A DNA stretch of 8,498 nt from an uncultured Phycisphaerae bacterium (GCA_937899935.1 CALCOW010000340.1:1-8498), one strand, 5' to 3'; shown: positions 1-8,368, counted from the stretch's first letter. The notes: generated by a model not told the origin, from the sequence alone. Translations and numbers: made by a program.

Positions 1-3000
1 CCAAATCGAGCCAATGCCGCGGAAGTTGCAGATTTACTTCAACGCATGATGAACCAGGGTCGTGATAATCAGGTTGAAGTTATGACGTTGGACGAGCTTT
101 TTCAAAAGGTGGCTCCTAATCCGTCAAAGAAAGATGCCCCGAATTCACAACTCAATAATCGGACTATTCCAGGAGCAGCGGCTCTCGTATTCTTAGCCAT
201 TGCACAAGTCTCTGATGATAAGACGGTCGCCGCAGAGGTCGACGAAAACAATGAGGAAGATCTTCCTAGACAAGCACCACTTTCAATTGCAGTCGACGAA
301 GAATCAAACAGTCTTGTTGTCGTAGGCGCTCCGAAAATCGTCGAGCGTCTTGACAAGATCGCCGAACAACTTGTTGCAGAAATGCCGGCGGAAGGGTCTC
401 GTGTACGAGCTATTACCTTGCCAGAAGAGCGTAATGCAGCAGCACTGGCCCAATTATTACGAGGCATGCTTTATAGAATGACTCCAACTGGCGGAACACC
501 AGGGGAGCTCGCTCGACGCATCATGGTGATGGATGATCCTCAGTCGAACGCGATTATCATCACGAGTACAGATACCGACTTTGGTGTGGTGAGTGACTTA
601 ATTGTCGCGCTCACACATCCGCCGGCGGTTGAAAAGGTAGCAGTCAAAGTCTATCCACTATCTATGATTTCATCTGCTCAAGCGAAAGAGAGCTTGGCGC
701 AGCTCATCGACTCAGCTCCGGGTCGAAGCAATACAATGGCAAGGTCGCTAGCGGTGAAGTTCATGCGTGATGGCCAAACGGTGGAAGGCACACTTGATCC
801 CTCACTTGTGAAAATTCGAGAGGACCCGGCAGGCAATGCCTTGGTCGTGATCGCGCCGATTGAGGCTCTAAATTTCTTAGATAAATACATTGAGATTATT
901 GATGAGACTCCGGTGCAGCGAAGAGAATCGTTGCAATTCTTTGAACTGAAAAATGCGAAAGCCAACGAAGCAATTGAAACACTTCGGCAAATTTTTTACA
1001 CGCGTGTGCGTCGAGGCGAGAATGACAATCAATCTCCAGTTGACTTTGGGCTTGATTCTCGTACCAATACTATTTTGGTCACAGCAAGTTCAGAACAGTT
1101 GATTGAAGTCGAGAGTATTCTTGCTCAACTAGATGTGCCAACACCACCCCAGCAGTTGCGCGTCATTCATCGTTATGAGACGGGCCAGACGGCGCCGAAT
1201 CTCGTTGCCGACGTTATTCGAGAGGTCTTTGGAGTTTCTGAGTGGTCACGTCGATGGTGGGATGATTCAGCAGATGATGAGATGGTAATTCGTGTTGATC
1301 AGCCAGGTCAATCATTGATTATTGCTGCGACCGAGTCTGATCACGAAAAAGTCGAAGAGTTAATTGCATCAATCGATGCGCCCGCGACTTCTGAATCGCA
1401 GCATATTGATGTGATTCCAGTGGAGTTCGCCCAGGCAAGAGATCTTGCGAGCACGCTTGATCGATTTTTGCGATCACGAGCTCGCGCCAATGGATCGAAC
1501 GTCTCTCCAGTTACGATTGCAGCAAGTGATAGCACTAATTGCCTTATTGTTTCAGGTGATGAGACAGGGCGAGAGATGATCAGAGATCTCATGAAGACAC
1601 TTGATCAGCCTGATGCATCCGGACAACGGGGTGTTGAAATTATTCAGCTTGGTGATGGTCAGGCGATGACCATTGCTCAAATCATACGTGAGCAGTTCAG
1701 TCGTCGGTCTGGCAGTAGTGTCGTTGTGACTCCTGATTTGCGGACCAACGCGCTCATCCTTAACGCGCCCAAACAAGAGCTAGACCGAGTCAAAGCACTG
1801 GTTGCGGCGCTCGATACACCTTCTGCGAGTGATGAGACAATTATCCGAACATATGGACTGACAACAGCCAGAGCTGATGAAGTCGTATCGCTATTGACAC
1901 AAACCCTGCAGTTAGATGGCACTGGTCGCACACGTGGTATCACCGTCACTCTCGACGATACAGAGTTGTCGCCGGTTGAAGTCAAAGCGAAAATTGTTGC
2001 CGATCGAAGATCTAACTCACTTATCGTGACAGCGACATCACCATCATTTCCAGTCATTGAACATCTCATACAAGAGATTGATGCAGTTCCAACAGTCAAT
2101 CCGATCGAGTATCGTTTGATACCAGTTAAGCATGCAATCGCTCGTGAACTCGCATATACACTCAATTCGTTTTCAAGGACACTACCTTTACAAGAGAGAC
2201 CTCGCGTTGACTATGACGAGCGAGAGAATCAACTCATTGTTGCAGCGAATGCTCAGCAATTTGAACAGATACAGAAAATAGTTAGTGACTTAGATACACC
2301 ATCGGAACAAGAAAGAACGACAGAATTTGTTCCACTAGAATTTGCGCAAGCGAAGCAAGTGCAAGATGCGCTTTCTGTGTTTTATGGTGACTATGCCTTA
2401 GAAGCAGACACCCCAGCAAAGAGAAACGTACGGATCGTAGCTGATCCAGCGACGAATTCGCTGGTTATTTCAGCTGCTGCAGGGGAGTGGGAGGGCATCC
2501 GTGCTTTACTGGTTGAACTCGATTCAGAGCAGTATGACGCCTCATTGCAACTCAAGGTCATTCCACTTCGGTATGCCGATGCGAGCTCTGTTGCAAGAGC
2601 TATTAACGATGCATTTCAGGCATCACTAGGCGCGCAACAATCACGAGAAGCACCACGGGGCGTAAGTGATAATGAAGGCGGTCGACCATCCATACCAAAG
2701 GTGTTGGTTGAAGCAGATGAGTGGGTGCGTGCCTCAGCAGAACCACAAACAAATTCAGTGATCGTATCAGCGAGTCGACAGAATGTACGTAAAGTACAAG
2801 ACATCATTGAGCAGTTAGACGTCGCGGATCACGCACTGTTGCCACCACCAAGGATCATTCCAATTAATCAAGGAGATCCTCTTGAGGTAGCCAAAGCTGT
2901 GATTGCTCTGTTTGGCCAAAACAAGGACAAAAGTGGTGCCGATAGTCTTCGCATTGTTGGAGATCCGGTGACCAACACAATAGTGGTGCGAGCTGATGAT

Positions 3001-6000
3001 GAAGAGTTTGAGCAGATCAAACTATTTGCTGAAGAACTTCAGGCCAAGGCCAAAGACAGTGGCATTGGCGTTCAAATTGTGAAGCTTCTTAATGCACCTG
3101 CGTCACGAACAGCTACGGTACTGCAGCAGGCATATGCATCGCTTGCCGCCCAAGCAGGTCAGCCACTATCCATTCAAGTTGATGTTCCAGGTAATACGTT
3201 GATTGTTTCATCGACTCCAGAAATGTTTGAAGAAATCTCTCGAACAGCAAAGGAGATTGACACGTTGTCTCCAAGGCGCGGGCAGGCGATCTTTTTTATT
3301 GATCTTGAGCATCTGTCACCGGAATCTGCAGTAGAGATGATCGAGAAGTTGGGTCTTGAAGATCCGATTGATGAAAATGCTGCCAATAGACTGGTAACGG
3401 AACCGGTTCAAGCGGTTGTGGTTGAGGGTCGTCGAGCCATCATGATTGTTGCAAATCCTGTTGACCAAGATGCGATTGTTGGATTGCTGAGGGCCTTGGA
3501 TAGCGAGCCATCTGTGGCTCATGCAGAGTTGGTTGTGATTCCGCTCGTGCAAGCGGAGGCAGAGGCCGTCGTCAACATACTCCAGCAGTTGTTAGATCCC
3601 AGTCCGCAGCAAGTGAAGACGCCACTGGCAGAAGCGCTCGAAGAACAGATTCGGCGACTGAACATGCAAGGGAGTGGTTTCGATGATGATGATATAGCGC
3701 TCGATCTCACTGTACCGATTCGAGTTATTCCCGATACCGTTGGAAATGCTGTTTTAGTAGGTTCAAGCAAATCAAATGTTGACGCAATGCGATCACTGGT
3801 TCAACTGCTTGATCGACTGCCTGTGACAGAGGCAGTCACAGTCAAAGTACTACCGCTTGAGAATATTGCTGCAGATCAGTTCGCTCGAATCATGAATGAT
3901 TTGTTTTCGAAAGGTCGGGAACTTGCGTTCATTCCCGGAAGTGACGTGCCTGGTGAGCCCGGTGGGCTTGTTGGCAAAGCACTTATGGACGAAGTTGCAA
4001 TTAGTGTTGATAGCCGCACCAATACTGTGATCGTGGCAGGCAAAGAAAATGTTGCGGCCACTGTTGAAGTTCTATCTCAGCGGCTTGATCAAGAAGTGCC
4101 TACAGGTTGGGTTGAATCTCAGATTGTGCCACTTAAGTATGCCGATGCATTAGATTTGGCGGCGACCATTAAATCTGTATTCATCGATGGTACGAGCGAC
4201 ACTTCGCAAGCCGGGCCGCTTCAACAGCAAGTAGGTCGCCTTCGTTTGGCTCGAGTTAACGAAAATGGTGGCAAGGTCCTTGAGTCAGATATGTTCCAGC
4301 CAATGACACGACTTATTGTTGAAGCTCAGCCTCAACTAAACGCTCTGATTTTGGTCGCAACACCGAGTAATCTCGAAGTTATGACCGAGCTGATTCACAT
4401 GCTGGATGTCGAAGCGGCAAGCCCAAGTTCTACGGTACGTATCTATCCAATCAAGCATGCTTCGGCAGCTAAACTTGGAACAACATTAACAAATTTGTTT
4501 AACCAACAGGCTGATTCAAAGGCAATTCGCGCAGAAGACCGTGTAACCGTCCAAGCAGATGAACGAACCAACTCGCTAATTGTGACAACGAGTAGTCGTA
4601 GTTTTGCTGTCCTTGAGAATCTGATGAAATCACTTGATACGGAGATTTCACCAGATCTCCGAGAAATTCGCATGATTAGCCTGCAGCATGCTTCAGCGTC
4701 ACGCTTGGCAGCGCTGATCCAAAAGCTTATGGATGCTCGTCTGGACCGCTTACGAATGGTGGAGCCTGAAACGGCTGATTTAGAGCGAGCTACGATCGTT
4801 GCTGATCCGAGAATCAATTCGCTTATTGTGGCCGCCGGCAACGAGTCTTTTGAAGTGATTCAAAAATTGGCCAATAAAATGGATGAATCGCAATTTGAAG
4901 ATGGTGCACTTGTTGAGGTGATTCCAATTGCGAACGGAAATGCATCACGTATTGCTCAAACCCTTGAGACAATCATGCAGAGAAGATACGCAGATTTGCC
5001 CAAGGAACTGCAGTTCTCCCAGAAGCCAATGATCCTGACGGATTCCCGATCAAATAGCCTCTTAATTACAGCGAATCCATCAGATGCCGCTATCGTTCGC
5101 GATCTGGTCCTGAAGTTAGAAAATGCACCGGTCAATCAAGCAGTGTCACTACATGTTTTAGCACTGCCAGAGTCGCGGCGATGTGAGCAATTAGCGCCTC
5201 GACTGCAGTCTCTCATGAGAGATCGTCAACAATCGCTGGGTGAAGCAGGCACTGCTTCAGATCGTGTGACCGTCGAAGCCGAGCCATCAACGAATGCGCT
5301 CATTATCGCAGCCAATGATGAGAATTTAGTCGTCATCAAAAGCCTGCTTGATTCATTAATTGAGGTCGAGGGTACGAGTGGAGAGTTTGAAGTGGAAGTA
5401 CTCACACTTCAGCGAAGTCGTGCATCCGATCTTGTGCCTGTGCTGGAAGATTTGTATGTGGAAGAGAGTAATCGTGCTCGTGGGACGAAATCACTTCGCG
5501 TGACAGCTGACGATCAGCTCAATGCAGTGCTCGTCAGTGGTCCAGAACGAGATCTTGCTGCAATTAGAGGGCTTGTCGCCAAGCTTGATGGTGCTCGGCC
5601 TGAATCAGTTGTCGAGATTAAGTACATCTCTCTTAATTCCGCGAATGCCCTTGAGACCGTGAACCTCATTGAAAATGTATTGAGTGGACGAGGTATTGGA
5701 TCAAGACGAGGCAACCAACAATCAATTATTCTGAAGTACTTGAGTCAGATGGGTGATGGAGAAGTGATTGATGGGCCAGGTGAAGTTCAGATTTCAACCG
5801 CACTGCGTGAGTCAATTAGCCTGACTCCGGATCTTCGAACGAACACCATCATAGTCTCGGCGCCACAAGAATCGATGCTGTTAATTGAGCAGATGATCAT
5901 CGATCTAGATGAGAGCAATATTGGCGCCAAGAGCATTCGGATCTTCAAGCTTGTGAATGCTGATGCCACTGCCATGGCAGAAATGTTGCGCGATTTGTTT

Positions 6001-6520
6001 CAGCTTCGTCATGGCAAGGAGCTCATGGTGCTGAAGCCGCGTGATGGAAGTGGGCCAGTCGTTGAGATGACAACTGAAACACCTGCGATCGAGATGGTTC
6101 AGACAAATGGTGTGGGAGGAACAGAGTTGACGGCGGTGCCTGATCCTCGTCAGCAGTTGTCAATTACAGTTGATAGTCGAACAAATAGTCTTCTTGTTTC
6201 AGGATCACCTACGTATTTGGACCTTGTTTCGGAAGTCATTGAAGAGCTTGACTCACTCAAGGCCAATGAGAGAGAGACACTCGTCTATCAACTTCGTAAT
6301 GCGACCGCTGAAGAAGTCGCTCGTGTCCTCGGTGATTTTGCGAATGAAGAACAAAGAAAACTGGTCGAGACACTCAATAATGATCAGCTTGGATCGGCAG
6401 CTCGACTTCTTGAGCGTGAGATAACAATCCGAGGTGACACGAAGTCGAATACACTGCTGGTAAGTGCTTCTCCAAGATATATGGAGCGCGTGCGTGACAT
6501 CATTGATCAACTTGATGTTG
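1..6520 (+). repeat. About 25 tandem secretin N1-type domains (protein-level repeat)
   Basis: Each unit reads as a strand like VIPLxxA, a helix like AxxLAxxLxxLF, a loop, a strand pair like VxADxRTNSLIV, and a helix like IxxLIxxLD. The VxADxRTN strand begins near bases 280, 520, 808, 1039, 1282, 1510, 1720, 1987, 2200, 2428, 2725, 2947, 3166, 3391, 3718, 3994, 4312, 4543, 4789, 5026, 5266, 5494, 5815, 6157 and 6421. Spacing is mostly 70-82 residues, with a second class of about 90-114 residues caused by longer loops before that strand. The copies are strongly diverged in DNA and protein, so this is an old, selected expansion rather than recent slippage. The unit near 3391 is degenerate. Assignment to the Secretin_N family rests on motif reading, and the exact count may shift by one. 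Confidence 0.92.
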
Positions 6521-7470
6521 ATCCTCCACAAGTTCTTATTCATGTCTTATTGGCTGAAGTATCACTCAAAGATCGAAATGACTGGGGTGTGGAATTATCA
6601 AACAATGCGAGCATTCGTGGGGTTGGCATAGACTCAATGTTTGCTCTGGCTTCGGCGAGCTTCTCTGCGATGACTGGTACGCCAACACTTACGATTGCAT
6701 CGAGTGACTTTGGTCTGATTATTCGAGCTCTGGAAGCGCAAAATCGTGTGCATGTATTGAGTAACCCATCGGTGATGGCAGCTAACAATGTGCCAGCGAC
6801 CATTGATGTTGGAGAAGAAATTTATATACCCGATGCGACTCAGATTTCTGAGTTTGCTTCTATCACGTCTGTGATACCCAAAAGAACCGGGGTGATTCTC
6901 AATGTGACTCCATCTATTAATCCTGACGGCTATGTGCGGATGGATGTCGAACCTCGTTTTATTCAGGAGACAGAACAGAGTACGACACCCTTGCCTGATG
7001 CTGGGCCAATACCAATTTTCCGAGAACGAACTGCAGGCACGACCGTCACAGTTCGTGATGGTGAGACAGTAATACTGGGTGGTCTTATTCAGGAGGGGTA
7101 TCAGTTCATCGAAGATCAGGTGCCGATTCTTGGCTCCATACCAATTCTTGGAGCGCTTTTCCGCAGTGAAACGAAGCGACTTGACCGTACGGAGTTACTA
7201 ATTGTCTTGACGCCCCATGTTATTCAATCTCCCGCAGATATTGATCGACTTAGGGCGGTGCGTGATGTTGAACTCAATAAATTGACCATGCCAAATCGAG
7301 TGATCAATGACATGCGAGACGGTACGATTGATCAGGGCGGTAGCCTGTTCGAGTATTCAGATGACGGTCCACTGAAACTACGGGAGTGGAAGATCCAAAA
7401 GCGAAATCTAGATGATGGGGCTGAATCGGATCCAATCGTTGAAATACAGGAAGAAGTGATAGAAGAATGA
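1..7470 (+). CDS. Giant multi-repeat secretin (GspD/PilQ-like outer-membrane channel), 5' end outside window
   Basis: Predicted outer-membrane channel subunit of the type II/III secretion and type IV pilus secretin superfamily. Residues are numbered from the first visible codon. About 25 Secretin_N/N1-type domains fill residues 1 to about 2170, and a full secretin domain follows at about 2175-2414. The channel domain has VLSNPSVMAANN at 2252, a DGETVILGG strand, VPILGSIPILG at 2374 and TELLIVLTP at 2397, all in family order. An acidic tail of about 75 residues ends in EEVIEE. The first ATG is at 46, but the frame is open through base 1 and the codons before it read PNRANAAEVADLLQR, the conserved first helix of a repeat. 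The true start, signal peptide and any N0 domain therefore lie upstream. Only two cysteines are visible in 2489 residues, which suits an extracytoplasmic protein. The secretin class is near certain; the substrate and system (T2SS, pilus or other) cannot be told from this window. Confidence 0.95.
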   Translation, partial: PNRANAAEVADLLQRMMNQGRDNQVEVMTLDELFQKVAPNPSKKDAPNSQLNNRTIPGAAALVFLAIAQVSDDKTVAAEVDENNEEDLPRQAPLSIAVDEESNSLVVVGAPKIVERLDKIAEQLVAEMPAEGSRVRAITLPEERNAAALAQLLRGMLYRMTPTGGTPGELARRIMVMDDPQSNAIIITSTDTDFGVVSDLIVALTHPPAVEKVAVKVYPLSMISSAQAKESLAQLIDSAPGRSNTMARSLAVKFMRDGQTVEGTLDPSLVKIREDPAGNALVVIAPIEALNFLDKYIEIIDETPVQRRESLQFFELKNAKANEAIETLRQIFYTRVRRGENDNQSPVDFGLDSRTNTILVTASSEQLIEVESILAQLDVPTPPQQLRVIHRYETGQTAPNLVADVIREVFGVSEWSRRWWDDSADDEMVIRVDQPGQSLIIAATESDHEKVEELIASIDAPATSESQHIDVIPVEFAQARDLASTLDRFLRSRARANGSNVSPVTIAASDSTNCLIVSGDETGREMIRDLMKTLDQPDASGQRGVEIIQLGDGQAMTIAQIIREQFSRRSGSSVVVTPDLRTNALILNAPKQELDRVKALVAALDTPSASDETIIRTYGLTTARADEVVSLLTQTLQLDGTGRTRGITVTLDDTELSPVEVKAKIVADRRSNSLIVTATSPSFPVIEHLIQEIDAVPTVNPIEYRLIPVKHAIARELAYTLNSFSRTLPLQERPRVDYDERENQLIVAANAQQFEQIQKIVSDLDTPSEQERTTEFVPLEFAQAKQVQDALSVFYGDYALEADTPAKRNVRIVADPATNSLVISAAAGEWEGIRALLVELDSEQYDASLQLKVIPLRYADASSVARAINDAFQASLGAQQSREAPRGVSDNEGGRPSIPKVLVEADEWVRASAEPQTNSVIVSASRQNVRKVQDIIEQLDVADHALLPPPRIIPINQGDPLEVAKAVIALFGQNKDKSGADSLRIVGDPVTNTIVVRADDEEFEQIKLFAEELQAKAKDSGIGVQIVKLLNAPASRTATVLQQAYASLAAQAGQPLSIQVDVPGNTLIVSSTPEMFEEISRTAKEIDTLSPRRGQAIFFIDLEHLSPESAVEMIEKLGLEDPIDENAANRLVTEPVQAVVVEGRRAIMIVANPVDQDAIVGLLRALDSEPSVAHAELVVIPLVQAEAEAVVNILQQLLDPSPQQVKTPLAEALEEQIRRLNMQGSGFDDDDIALDLTVPIRVIPDTVGNAVLVGSSKSNVDAMRSLVQLLDRLPVTEAVTVKVLPLENIAADQFARIMNDLFSKGRELAFIPGSDVPGEPGGLVGKALMDEVAISVDSRTNTVIVAGKENVAATVEVLSQRLDQEVPTGWVESQIVPLKYADALDLAATIKSVFIDGTSDTSQAGPLQQQVGRLRLARVNENGGKVLESDMFQPMTRLIVEAQPQLNALILVATPSNLEVMTELIHMLDVEAASPSSTVRIYPIKHASAAKLGTTLTNLFNQQADSKAIRAEDRVTVQADERTNSLIVTTSSRSFAVLENLMKSLDTEISPDLREIRMISLQHASASRLAALIQKLMDARLDRLRMVEPETADLERATIVADPRINSLIVAAGNESFEVIQKLANKMDESQFEDGALVEVIPIANGNASRIAQTLETIMQRRYADLPKELQFSQKPMILTDSRSNSLLITANPSDAAIVRDLVLKLENAPVNQAVSLHVLALPESRRCEQLAPRLQSLMRDRQQSLGEAGTASDRVTVEAEPSTNALIIAANDENLVVIKSLLDSLIEVEGTSGEFEVEVLTLQRSRASDLVPVLEDLYVEESNRARGTKSLRVTADDQLNAVLVSGPERDLAAIRGLVAKLDGARPESVVEIKYISLNSANALETVNLIENVLSGRGIGSRRGNQQSIILKYLSQMGDGEVIDGPGEVQISTALRESISLTPDLRTNTIIVSAPQESMLLIEQMIIDLDESNIGAKSIRIFKLVNADATAMAEMLRDLFQLRHGKELMVLKPRDGSGPVVEMTTETPAIEMVQTNGVGGTELTAVPDPRQQLSITVDSRTNSLLVSGSPTYLDLVSEVIEELDSLKANERETLVYQLRNATAEEVARVLGDFANEEQRKLVETLNNDQLGSAARLLEREITIRGDTKSNTLLVSASPRYMERVRDIIDQLDVDPPQVLIHVLLAEVSLKDRNDWGVELSNNASIRGVGIDSMFALASASFSAMTGTPTLTIASSDFGLIIRALEAQNRVHVLSNPSVMAANNVPATIDVGEEIYIPDATQISEFASITSVIPKRTGVILNVTPSINPDGYVRMDVEPRFIQETEQSTTPLPDAGPIPIFRERTAGTTVTVRDGETVILGGLIQEGYQFIEDQVPILGSIPILGALFRSETKRLDRTELLIVLTPHVIQSPADIDRLRAVRDVELNKLTMPNRVINDMRDGTIDQGGSLFEYSDDGPLKLREWKIQKRNLDDGAESDPIVEIQEEVIEE
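6523..7242 (+). other. Secretin channel (beta-barrel) domain of the giant protein
   Basis: This is the membrane-inserted part of the protein. It opens with PPQVLIHVLLAEVSL, the strand that normally follows the last N domain (VxIEAxIxEV in GspD). A Ser/Ala/Thr-rich stretch and the helix IIRALEAQNRVHVLSNPS come next. NNVPATIDVGEEIYIP, the TGVILNVTPSI strand and the C-terminal signature (DGETVILGG, VPILGSIPILGALFR, TELLIVLTPHVI) follow in family order. Nothing essential appears missing, so a working multimeric pore is expected despite the extreme N-terminal extension. No clear pilotin-binding S-domain is recognisable in the acidic tail at 7243-7467. Confidence 0.95.
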
Positions 7471-8045
7471 TGAAGCAAGTAAACAACTTACGACGTGTTT
7501 CTTCTGTGTTGGCGAGCATGATCCTCATGCTGGGTGTGGCAGGTTGTGAAACGAGACCCAAGCCGCGCCGAGCCGTTCAAATTCCTATGCCAGAGCCGAT
7601 CCCCGCGCCGACGGTCCCCGCTGGGGCACAAGCAAATCGCATGACTCTACTGGTCTCACCGAACACTGAGGACTCTGATGGCAATGGTTTTCCTGATGTG
7701 GTGCATGTGACTTCGTCTTTATTCTCGCATCCATATCCAACCCCGCTCGCGGCAGATGGAACATTCGTATTTGAATTACATGCTGTACACGAGGATCAAC
7801 AGAACAACGCAGAACCGTTAGCTGTCTGGCGGCGTGGGCCTCAGGAAAATTCTGAGGTTAAAACAACGGCACTTTATGGGATTTGTTATCCGTTTTCATT
7901 GAGCTTGCATGAGGTCTTCAAAAGTGATCGCATGCCACAGATACCACTCTCTATGGTTGGGTACTACGAGCCAGCAGATGGCTCTCAAATTGTGCGATGT
8001 TCACCAGAGCTTCGGAGCGTTCAACTAGGACGTAGTGGAAGTTGA
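7467..8045 (+). CDS. Small lipoprotein translationally coupled to the secretin
   Basis: A 192-residue predicted lipoprotein of unknown family. The N-terminus has Lys/Arg residues, a hydrophobic core (VLASMILMLG) and a lipobox VAGC with Cys27 as the predicted lipidated residue. A Pro/Arg-rich linker spans about 29-56, with a PMPEPIPAPTVPAG segment. The globular part follows. It contains DSDGNGFPD at 69-77, an Asp/Asn spacing like EF-hand or thrombospondin type 3 calcium loops, and two further cysteines in a mainly beta-looking region. The start overlaps the secretin stop as ATGA, so translation is probably coupled. A second ATG at 7470 is equally possible, and the upstream AGGA at 7448 is too far away to decide. 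The position suggests a partner of the secretin, such as an assembly or outer-membrane targeting factor, but no similarity to GspS or PilF/PilW pilotins is evident. The CDS is certain in outline; its function is unknown. Confidence 0.88.
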   Translation: MMKQVNNLRRVSSVLASMILMLGVAGCETRPKPRRAVQIPMPEPIPAPTVPAGAQANRMTLLVSPNTEDSDGNGFPDVVHVTSSLFSHPYPTPLAADGTFVFELHAVHEDQQNNAEPLAVWRRGPQENSEVKTTALYGICYPFSLSLHEVFKSDRMPQIPLSMVGYYEPADGSQIVRCSPELRSVQLGRSGS

Positions 8046-8062
8046 TGTTTTGCAGACTTGTT

Positions 8063-8338
8063 CTATCTCTGTTTATGTGCGAAACGAAGCATAATAGAGA
8101 ATAGAAAGCCAACAAGACCGCCGAAGACTAAGACAATACCGAACACAAATAGTGGTGGTGTGTCGGCGGTACTATCGAGGCTTAACCCAATAGCGATTAG
8201 CACGATGCCAGCGATCAATACTGCAGTACACAGCCAAAGGATCCAAGTTGCTCGTCGGTGGCTAGGGGGATGTTTTAGAAAATCACGAACTGATTCTTCA
8301 ACAACTGGTCGTGTTGATGCGTCTTGTTCCGGGTTCAT
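8063..8338 (-). CDS. Small two-helix membrane protein, function unknown
   Basis: A 91-residue protein, MNPEQDAS to RFAHKQR. It has a polar N-terminal segment of about 30 residues, a first membrane helix at about 32-52 (starting WILWLC), a short polar turn with DSTADTPP, and a second Gly/Phe-rich helix at about 63-84. Positive residues flank both outer ends (HRR before helix 1; R, HK and R after helix 2), which predicts both termini in the cytoplasm. I chose the ATG at 8338 rather than an in-frame TTG at 8368. The ATG has an AGG eight bases upstream (8347-8349), and the TTG almost abuts a TATACT -10 box, so it would lie upstream of the transcript start. The gene converges on the lipoprotein gene with 17 bases between the stops. 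No family is recognised. The hydrophobic pattern on this strand, absent from the opposite-strand frame over the same bases, supports it as real. Confidence 0.72.
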   Translation of the reverse strand: MNPEQDASTRPVVEESVRDFLKHPPSHRRATWILWLCTAVLIAGIVLIAIGLSLDSTADTPPLFVFGIVLVFGGLVGFLFSIMLRFAHKQR

Positions 8339-8346
8339 TGCGCAAG

Positions 8347-8349
8347 CCT
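8347..8349 (-). promoter_or_regulatory. Shine-Dalgarno core for the small membrane protein
   Basis: The minus strand reads ACAGG, then eight bases, then the ATG at 8338. It is a short match but well spaced, and it helps select this start over the upstream TTG. Confidence 0.45.
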
Positions 8350-8368
8350 GTTCTATTTGTAAGGGCAA

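Noticed and set aside
6505..6523. Perfect seven-base inverted repeat GATCAAC/GTTGATC
   Set aside because: It lies inside the secretin reading frame and simply encodes the conserved IDQLDVD end of the last repeat.
102..6803. Many minus-strand and alternate-frame open stretches of 60-160 codons across the secretin gene
   Set aside because: They are Ser/Arg/Thr-rich antisense shadows of a strongly conserved repeat protein, without coding features of their own.
8046..8062. Search for a bidirectional terminator between the convergent stops
   Set aside because: Only 17 bases are present, with no stem and no T-run beyond a TTTT, so none can be supported.
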